DNA from: Nocardiopsis potens DSM 45234
GTDB taxonomy: Bacteria > Actinomycetota > Actinomycetes > Streptosporangiales > Streptosporangiaceae
Length of the DNA: 64,000 nucleotides
Direction of reading: 5' to 3'
NCBI RefSeq assembly: GCF_000341105.1
Contig: NZ_ANBB01000017.1
Location: forward strand, 33,394 to 97,393
Shown piece after piece: positions 58,541 through 64,000 of this stretch. Position numbers and translations under genes: made by a program. How positions within the stretch are numbered: position 1 is the stretch's first letter; each line of letters opens with the position of its first letter. Below the pieces are notes generated by a model. It saw only the letters and a program-made list of their open reading frames with translations. It searched no databases and was not told the DNA's origin.

Positions 58541-59281
58541 ATGCGCGAAGAGAGCCGATACCGTCAGATCGCCCGCACCCTGCGCCGAGAGATCGAAGGC
58601 GGCGAGCTCCCCCCGGGCGCGCGTGTCTCCTCGGAGAAGGAGCTGGAAGAGCGCTTCGAGGCGTCCCGGAACACGGTCCGGCTGGCCCTGGGCATGCTGC
58701 GCAACCAGGGCCTGGTCGCCAGCCACCCGGGCAAGGGCCACTTCGTGCAGCGGGTCCTGCCGATCACCTACTACGCCAACCGGCCCGCGGGGAGCTCCGG
58801 CTCCGGTATCGAGTTCTCCGCCTTCACCGCCGGCTCCAAGGTCTCCGAGCTGCTCATCGAGAGCGCCACCCCGGAGATCGCCAGCAGGCTGCGGATCCCC
58901 GAGGGCGAGCGGGTGGTGGTCCGCCGCACCTCCGGCTACGTGGAGGACCGCTGCACCATGCGGCGCACCTCCTACTACCCGATGGACATCGCCCAGGGCA
59001 GCCCGATCATGCACCCGGCGCCGCTGCCGGACGGCGCCGCCGCGGTCCTGGCCGGACTCGGCCACCCCCAGGCCGGCAACGTCGACGAGCTGCAGACCCG
59101 GATGCCCGCCCCGGAGGAGGCCGAGGACCTCCGCCTCCCGCAGGGCGTCCCGGTACTGGAGCTGTACCGGACCGGCTACTCCGAGACGCGGCCGATCGTG
59201 CTCGAATGGGTGGTGTTCGCCGGGAACGGGACCCGGTTCCAGTACGAGATCGGCGACCTCGGCGCCTACCGCAGGGACTGA
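58541..59281 (+). CDS. GntR-family (HutC/UTRA) regulator 2
   Basis: A 246-residue GntR/UTRA protein: winged helix GARVSSEKELEERFEASRNT, VRLALGMLRNQGLVASHPGKG, then a UTRA domain (RCTMRRTSYYPMDIAQGSPI; ELYRTGYSETRPIVLEWVVF). The ATG at 58541 follows GAGGA. It is divergent from small-membrane-protein gene 2 and is followed 44 bases later by a third GntR gene in the same direction, so the two regulators are likely co-transcribed. Confidence 0.9.
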   Translation: MREESRYRQIARTLRREIEGGELPPGARVSSEKELEERFEASRNTVRLALGMLRNQGLVASHPGKGHFVQRVLPITYYANRPAGSSGSGIEFSAFTAGSKVSELLIESATPEIASRLRIPEGERVVVRRTSGYVEDRCTMRRTSYYPMDIAQGSPIMHPAPLPDGAAAVLAGLGHPQAGNVDELQTRMPAPEEAEDLRLPQGVPVLELYRTGYSETRPIVLEWVVFAGNGTRFQYEIGDLGAYRRD

Positions 59282-59325
59282 CCGCGGCACCGGGGCGCCC
59301 GCCCGCGGAGCGGGGGACGGAGACC

Positions 59326-60159
59326 ATGACCGCCTCGAAGAAGCACGACGCCGCCGACCGGCTGCGCGCCGCCCTGGACCGCGGCGACCACGCCCCGGGC
59401 GACCGGCTGCCGCGCAGCGCCGAACTGGCCGCGCGCTTCGGCGTCTCCGCGGCGACCGTCCGCGCGGCGCTGCGCATCCTCCAGGACGAGGGCCGGGTGA
59501 GCGTCCGCCCCGGGCGCGGCGCCTTCGTCCGCGACTACCGCCCCACCCTGCACCTGGCCACCGACGTGCAGGGCGCCCGCGACTCCGAGCGGTTCGAGAC
59601 CGGCTACGCGGCCCGGCTCCGGGAGCTCGGCCACCTCTCGGTGACCGAGGAGATCAAGGTCGGCATCGAGGAGATGAGCCCCAAGGTGGCCCGCCGCCTC
59701 GGCGATCCCGGCCCGGCCGGCGGCGCCGGGGCGGGCCCGGACGGCGGCACCGGGGCGCTGGCCGTGGTCCGCTCCTGCGACCGGTTCGTCGACGGGGCGC
59801 TCTGGGAGTCCCAGACCAGCCACCTTCCCTATGCGCTCGCCGGAGACACCGAGCTGATGTCCCCCGAGCGGATCGCCCGCGGCGTCGACCAGGTCCTGGC
59901 CGAACTCGGTCACCCCCGGGACTGGGCCTGGGACGCGGTGGGCGCCCGGATGCCCGCCCCGGCCGAGGCCGAGCGCTTCGGCCTCGGCCCCGGCGTGGCC
60001 CTGCTGGTCCAGGAGCGCACCGTCTACTCCGGCCGGACCGCGGTCCGCTTCACCGAGACCGTCATGCCGGCCGACCGCCACCAGCTCGTCTACGCCGACC
60101 CCACCGCCCCCGGCGACCTGCTGCTCCTCGCCGCCGACGTCAGCATCTTCGAGACCTGA
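59326..60159 (+). CDS. GntR-family (HutC/UTRA) regulator 3
   Basis: A 277-residue GntR/UTRA protein with a winged helix (GDRLPRSAELAARFGVSAAT, VRAALRILQDEGRVSVRPGRG) and a UTRA domain whose ending ERTVYSGRTAVRFTETVMPA closely resembles that of regulator 1. A Gly/Ala-rich insert lies around residue 132-147. It ends in tandem CCTGACCCGA repeats (60155-60182) that include the stop codon. It lacks its own divergent small gene. Confidence 0.9.
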   Translation: MTASKKHDAADRLRAALDRGDHAPGDRLPRSAELAARFGVSAATVRAALRILQDEGRVSVRPGRGAFVRDYRPTLHLATDVQGARDSERFETGYAARLRELGHLSVTEEIKVGIEEMSPKVARRLGDPGPAGGAGAGPDGGTGALAVVRSCDRFVDGALWESQTSHLPYALAGDTELMSPERIARGVDQVLAELGHPRDWAWDAVGARMPAPAEAERFGLGPGVALLVQERTVYSGRTAVRFTETVMPADRHQLVYADPTAPGDLLLLAADVSIFET

Positions 60160-60655
60160 CCCGACCTGACCCGACCTGACCGGATCGGGAGAGGACACGG
60201 TCGGTGCCGGCCCCGCTGAATACGGGCGTTTTCTCCCCCTCCTGTTCTCCTCCTGTTCCGAACGGAATTCCCGGCGGGCGACCCGGGCGGCCGACGCCGG
60301 AGGGGCCGGTGGAACCGTGGGGTCGGTCCCGCCGAATACGGGTGTTCTCTCCTCCTCCTGTTCTCCTCTTGTTCCGAACGGAATTCCCGGCGGGCGACCC
60401 GGGCGGCCCAAGGGAGCACGAGCCCCGTGCTGAGCAGGAAGGATCTCCGCCCGGTTCTCCTGATGTTCGTGTGCGCCCCGAGCGCCCTCGCACCGGAGCG
60501 GTCTTCGACGTGCCGGTGGGAAGACGCGCTGCTGGGAAGGGGGCCAGAGCGCAGAGCCCGCCCCTGCGGCCGCCCCTCGCCGGTCTTGGTGCCGGGGGAG
60601 CGGGACACCCGGTGCAATCCGCCGCATCCAGCCCGGCGCCCGCACCGGTCCCGGG
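60155..60655. other. Gap after GntR gene 3 with direct repeats; no gene seen
   Basis: It begins with nearly three copies of the 10-base CCTGACCCGA and contains the 75-base repeat pair. Otherwise no gene, terminator with T-tract or RNA fold is evident. Confidence 0.45.
60218..60408. repeat. Two direct copies of a 75-base repeat
   Basis: 60218-60292 and 60334-60408 are nearly identical; both start GAATACGGG and share GTTCCGAACGGAATTCCCGG and the end GACCCGGGCGGCC. Their period is 116 bases. The copies differ mainly in a pyrimidine-rich stretch (TTCTCCCCCTCC against CTCTCCTCCTCC). Seventy-five is a multiple of three, but 116 is not, and no ribosome site is seen. Confidence 0.9.
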
Positions 60656-62755
60656 TCAGCGCCGTCCCGAGGCGTAGGCGTGCAGTACCGCCCGCCCGGG
60701 GCCGGTGGGGTCGGCGGGGACGACCCGGCCGCCCCGCGCCCGGACCTCGGCGGCGAGGGCGCCGGGGGCGGCGCCGCCCGGGGCGACCAGGGTCAGCGCC
60801 GCGCCGCGGTCCCGGATCCGGTCCAGCTCGGCGGCGGTCGCCGCCGCGGTCTCCGCCGTCGGAGGCCAGGCGAACGCCGCCGTCCCGTCCCGGCGCAGGT
60901 GCGCGGTGGGCTCCCCGTCGGTCACCGCCACCACGATCGGCGCCGCCCCCGGCCGCCGGTCCAGCTGCGCCCCGGCCAGCCGGAGCGCGTGCTGCACGTT
61001 GCTGCCCTGCACCCGGCGGCGGAGCGGCTCGACCAGCTCGCCGGGGCGCAGCACGCGCGCGTACTCGTCGAACCCGATGACGGTCACCGAGTCCTCCGGG
61101 TACCGGCTCTCCGCCAGTGCGCACAGCGCCAGGGCGGCCTCCCGGGCAGGGCCGAGCAGCCCGCCCCGGACCATCGAGTAGGAGAGGTCCACCAGCAGGC
61201 ACACCGCCGCGGACGCCCGGAAGTCGGTCTCCGCCGCACGCAGGTCCTGCGGAGCCAACGGGATCCGGGGGAGCGCGCCGCCGGGCACCGGACCACCAGG
61301 CACCGCACTGCCAGATGCCATACCGCCGGGCATCGCGCCACCGGACACCGCACCGCCGGACGCCGAACCACCGGGCACCGCGCCACCGGGCGTCGGGGCC
61401 CCGGGGAGGTGCCCCCGCTCCGCCGTACTGCGCAGCAGTGCCGCGCGGACCGTCGCCACGGCGTCGAGCGGTGCGGCGCAGCCCGGCTCCCACGGCAGCA
61501 CCCCGCCGGCCGGGTCGCCCGGGTCGCCGGAGGAGGCACCGGGGTGCCCGCCCCGGCGGGTGCGCCGTCTGGACCCCGGGGCCAGGTCGCGCAGGGCGGC
61601 CTCGCCCAGCAGGCGGACCGCCGCCGGGGTCGGCCGGGGCCGGGTCGCGGTCCCGGCGAGGTGGCCCCGGTCCCGCAGAGTCCGCTCCAGCCCGGCCAGC
61701 CGGTCCAGGTCCGCGGCGGCCTGCGCACCGAGCCGGCGCGCCAGCGCGGCGCGGTCAACGTCGGCCGCCGCCCCCGGCCGGGCACCGGGGGCCCCGGCCC
61801 GTTCCAGCGCCTCCTCCAGGGCGGCGAGGTCGGCGATCTCGTCCAGTGCCGCCACCGCCTCGGCCAGCCCCAGGTCGGCCGGCCCGTCGAGCGGCAGCGG
61901 GTCCTCCGAGCCGGCCCACTCCAGGAGGTCCGGGCGGTGCGCCAGGAGCGCGTCGGCCAGCCGGTCCAGGGCCGGGACGAGGCCGTCGCGGGCCGCGGCG
62001 CGGTCCAGCAGGCCGGCCAGCTCGGCCCGCCGCCCGGCGGGCAGCCCCGAGGCCAGCCGCCGGGCGGCCGCGGCCCGCCTGGCCAGCAGGTCCACGATCG
62101 CGTCCAGGTCGGGCAGGTCGGCCGGGAAGAAGTCGCCGAACTCGGCCAGGAACGCCGCGACGTCGGTCTCCTCGCCCCGGGCCCCGGCCTCCAGCAGCGC
62201 GGCCAGGGCATGCGCCATCCGCGCGATCCGGACCGGGTCGCCCACCGCTCCGCCCGGCGTGCCGGGGCCCCCTCCCAGCCGGGCCGCGACCAGCTCGCCG
62301 CGCACTCCGTCGAGCAGCTCCCGGACGATCCGCTCGGCCTCGGCCGAACGCCACCGGTACGGCTCGGCGGCCAGTTCGCGCAGGGCCGCGGCGGTGTCCC
62401 CGGGGAGCGAGGCCAGCCGGATCTCGTGCAGCCGCGCCTCGTCGGAAGGGTCGGCGGCCAGCGCCTCCCGCTCGGCGGCCAGCGCCCGGTCCAGGGCGGC
62501 GCGGGCCCGGCGGAGCACCCCGTCCGGCCGCCCCCGGGCGGCGGCCTCCGCGCGCAGCCCGCGCGCCCGCTCGGCCAGCCCGTCCAACCCGCTCAGCCCC
62601 TGCACACCCCGTCTGAGCAGGGTGCGCAGGGCGTCGGCGGCGGACGCCCCGCCGAGCATCTCCCGCCCGAGTTCGCGCAGGGCCGCGTTGGCGTCGAAGG
62701 GCGGAGCCAGCGGGTCGGCCCCGGGCCGGCCGCCGCTGTAGCGGAAACGCTCCAT
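60656..62755 (-). CDS. VWA-domain protein (CoxE/magnesium-chelatase D-like)
   Basis: A 699-residue cytosolic protein. The N-terminal ~470 residues are Ala/Leu/Arg-rich and helical. A C-terminal von Willebrand A domain has the metal-ion site LLVDLSYSM (D-x-S-x-S), a VTVIGFDEYARV strand and VAVTDGEPTAHL (T-D-G). A low-complexity linker of GG-A-V-P-G-G-type repeats, near the residues encoded at 61280-61395, joins the parts. Such proteins normally work with an AAA+ MoxR/BchI ATPase encoded immediately upstream, but here the upstream gene encodes an unrelated secreted protein. The ATG lies at 62755. Confidence 0.87.
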   Translation of the reverse strand: MERFRYSGGRPGADPLAPPFDANAALRELGREMLGGASAADALRTLLRRGVQGLSGLDGLAERARGLRAEAAARGRPDGVLRRARAALDRALAAEREALAADPSDEARLHEIRLASLPGDTAAALRELAAEPYRWRSAEAERIVRELLDGVRGELVAARLGGGPGTPGGAVGDPVRIARMAHALAALLEAGARGEETDVAAFLAEFGDFFPADLPDLDAIVDLLARRAAAARRLASGLPAGRRAELAGLLDRAAARDGLVPALDRLADALLAHRPDLLEWAGSEDPLPLDGPADLGLAEAVAALDEIADLAALEEALERAGAPGARPGAAADVDRAALARRLGAQAAADLDRLAGLERTLRDRGHLAGTATRPRPTPAAVRLLGEAALRDLAPGSRRRTRRGGHPGASSGDPGDPAGGVLPWEPGCAAPLDAVATVRAALLRSTAERGHLPGAPTPGGAVPGGSASGGAVSGGAMPGGMASGSAVPGGPVPGGALPRIPLAPQDLRAAETDFRASAAVCLLVDLSYSMVRGGLLGPAREAALALCALAESRYPEDSVTVIGFDEYARVLRPGELVEPLRRRVQGSNVQHALRLAGAQLDRRPGAAPIVVAVTDGEPTAHLRRDGTAAFAWPPTAETAAATAAELDRIRDRGAALTLVAPGGAAPGALAAEVRARGGRVVPADPTGPGRAVLHAYASGRR

Positions 62756-62828
62756 CGCTCGAAGCTCCCGAGGGGTGAGGGGGCGGGGATCCTGGTTCCG
62801 CCCCCGAGTCTGCCCGAGAAGGGCCGAT

Positions 62829-62858
62829 CGCGGGGCGGGGCGGCAGCCCCGCCCCGCG
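62829..62858 (-). terminator. Terminator after the I36-like gene
   Basis: A perfect 13-base stem CGCGGGGCGGGGC with complement closes the loop GGCA, 10 bases beyond the stop at 62869. Confidence 0.82.
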
Positions 62859-62868
62859 GACCGATGCC

Positions 62869-63234
62869 CTACCAGGCGACCTTCGCCGAATGGGTTTCGG
62901 TGAAGTCGCCGCTCACCGGGTGGTCATAAGCGGGGAAGGTCGTGGTGATGCCGATGTAGTTGTAACCGCTGAACAGGGCCAGGGTGGCTCCCGCGCGGTT
63001 CCAGACCGAGCGGACGTTGCCGCCCAGGCCTTGCTTCCTCAGGTCGGTGGATCCCAGCTTGAAGATCCCGATGGTCCCCTGCCCGTGAGGCTGGGAGAAG
63101 AGGCAGGCGTAGCCGTGCGGGCAGCGGTCCCACCCGGTGGCCGCCTGCGCTGGAGCGGCCACAGCGGTCCCGGCGAACAGCATGGCCCCCGCCGCCGCGG
63201 CCGCGATCAGACCCTTTTTCAGAACGGTCATCAT
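62869..63234 (-). CDS. Secreted peptidase-inhibitor-like (I36 family) protein
   Basis: A 121-residue exported protein. Residues 1-31 are a signal peptide: basic MMTVLKKGL, hydrophobic IAAAAAGAMLFAGTAVAA and cleavage site AQA before ATG. The mature part has the I36/beta-gamma-crystallin-like pattern CPHGYACLFSQPHGQG with cysteines 38 and 44, and SVWNRAGATLALFSGYNY. The family includes the Streptomyces metalloprotease inhibitor SMPI, but most members are uncharacterised. The ATG at 63234 has GGAGG upstream; a second Met follows directly. It is a single-gene unit with its own terminator. Confidence 0.87.
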   Translation of the reverse strand: MMTVLKKGLIAAAAAGAMLFAGTAVAAPAQAATGWDRCPHGYACLFSQPHGQGTIGIFKLGSTDLRKQGLGGNVRSVWNRAGATLALFSGYNYIGITTTFPAYDHPVSGDFTETHSAKVAW

Positions 63235-63595
63235 GGATTGCCTCCGTGGGTCGGTTTTTCGGCGTTCGCCGGTATCCCCGCGAAGCGGCCCTGCAACCTG
63301 GGCCGGAACCCCGCCGGTGTGGTCTTGGACACCCCGCCGATCGGGCCCGCGCCGCCGACCGGCGGCGACTCCGGGCGCAGGCCTCGCGCGCCGCCCGGAT
63401 TATGGCCGTTCCCGGACAGGCTCCGGAGAACGAATGTTCTCCGCACGCGGATCGAGAGCATCAGCGGTGCCACCCCGGCGCTCCCAGCGGGACGGGCCCG
63501 CCGGGAGCGGACGGATGCCCGCCCGCTCGCTCCGCACGCTTCCCGGCCCGACCGGGTGCGGAGGAGGAAGGGGTGTGGTGGGCGCCTCCGGTCGG
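63235..63595. other. Intergenic region before array 3; no gene seen
   Basis: About 360 bases upstream of the I36-like gene contain its promoter. No clear -10/-35 pair or RNA gene was recognised; ATTATGG near 63398 and GAATGTTCTC near 63430 are the AT-richest parts. Confidence 0.4.
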
Positions 63596-64000
63596 GCGCG
63601 GCGTCTCGCGGAGTGCAGGTTCAGACCGGCGGCGCCGGCGACGGCGGCGGCGACGGTGGGGGCGGGGCGCGGGCGTCGCCCGCGCGCGGCGCCTCAGGGG
63701 GCCGGGGCTCAGACGGGCAGCGAAGGCGGCGGTGGGGGACCGGCCGGTCGGTCAGGCGCGGCGCCCCGCAGAGCGAAGGTTCAAGCCAGCGGCGACGGCG
63801 CCGGTAGGGGCGGGGCGAAGGCGGTCGCCCGGGCGCGGCGCCTCAGGGGGCCGGGGCTCAAGCGGGCAGCGAAGGCGGCGGTGGGGGACCGGCCGGTCGG
63901 TCAGGCGCGGCGCCCCACAGAGCGAAGGTTCAGACCGGCGGCGACGGCGCCGGTAGGGGCGGGGCGAAGGCGGTCGCCCGGGCGCGGCGCCTCAGGGGGC
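63596..64000 (+). repeat. Array 3 of the dispersed ~75-base repeat (runs off the window)
   Basis: Cores GCGCGGCGCC lie at 63684, 63756, 63833, 63905 and 63982, with a degenerate one at 63596. Spacings of 72, 77, 72 and 77 bases give an exact 149-base dimer. One half-unit continues TCAGGGGGCCGGGGCTCA and the other CCACAGAGCGAAGGTTCA; both then have a GGC-GCGA-GGCG block. It is the same family as arrays 1 and 2, 57 kb away, and continues beyond 64000. Confidence 0.9.

Noticed and set aside
60090..61493. Minus-strand frame with a repeated REFRSEQEEN-like peptide
   Set aside because: The peptide is just the translation of the 75-base DNA repeats; the 116-base period shifts the frame and the frame continues opposite the real VWA gene.

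Overview
The window is very GC-rich actinomycete chromosome. Gene content and order (glmU-prs-rplY-pth, mfd, mazG, eno-divIC-DUF501-ppx, ndh), GTG/TTG starts, Rex- and MarR-type operators and a type I-E-like CRISPR remnant fit a filamentous actinobacterium, most likely of the Nocardiopsis/Streptomonospora group. That placement is inference from protein style, not from a marker gene. The DNA looks like core chromosome with eroded accessory pockets; no transposase, integrase or phage gene was seen.

Layout. 1-6238: the start of a Ser/Thr kinase gene (cut by the window edge), ispE, a SoxR-type regulator divergent from a split transketolase, and an ABC-F ATPase. 6239-7603: a gene-free block with two oppositely oriented arrays of a ~75-base repeat and a 64-base perfect palindrome. 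7604-9929: MarR and TetR regulators and an acyl desaturase. 10208-14818: tRNA-Gln, glmU, prs, rplY, pth. 15038-23674: an apparently decayed exopolysaccharide region (tail of a sugar transferase, cysQ-cysD-cysN, a small lipoprotein, a two-repeat CRISPR remnant, a PssD/PssE-type glycosyltransferase pair with a GT2 fusion, a phosphotransferase-fold protein and a membrane-protein tail). 24077-30347: mfd, an APS kinase with a degenerate ATP-sulfurylase-like domain, and mazG. 30423-36794: a SEDS protein, a TetR/flavin-monooxygenase pair, an amidohydrolase, and a GNAT/TetR pair. 37031-42370: eno-divIC-DUF501-ppx, then ndh behind a Rex site. 42546-42619: an odd tRNA-like gene. 42745-47298: a PucR regulator divergent from the proline catabolic genes. 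47468-56599: a TauD-family dioxygenase, a BI-1 family protein, a DUF4287 protein, thiolase, an SGNH hydrolase and the cbs/cystathionine gamma-synthase pair. 56745-60159: two divergent small-membrane-protein/GntR modules plus a third GntR gene. 60656-64000: an orphan VWA protein, a secreted I36-like protein and a third array of the 75-base repeat.

How the genes work together. Sulfur runs through the window: CysD/CysN make APS, the APS kinase makes PAPS, CysQ clears PAP, and Cbs with cystathionine gamma-synthase interconverts homocysteine, cystathionine and cysteine. Next to the polysaccharide glycosyltransferases, this suggests sulfated exopolysaccharide as an ancestral role, now partly lost. 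PruA and proline dehydrogenase convert proline to glutamate under the adjacent PucR regulator. Many genes pair with a local one-component regulator and a visible palindromic operator.

The best candidates for something undescribed are the duplicated divergent TM/GntR module sharing a TTGGTACGA motif, the class I tRNA-like gene with UAA at the anticodon and C33, and the dispersed repeat whose units alternate at 71-72 and 76-77 bases.
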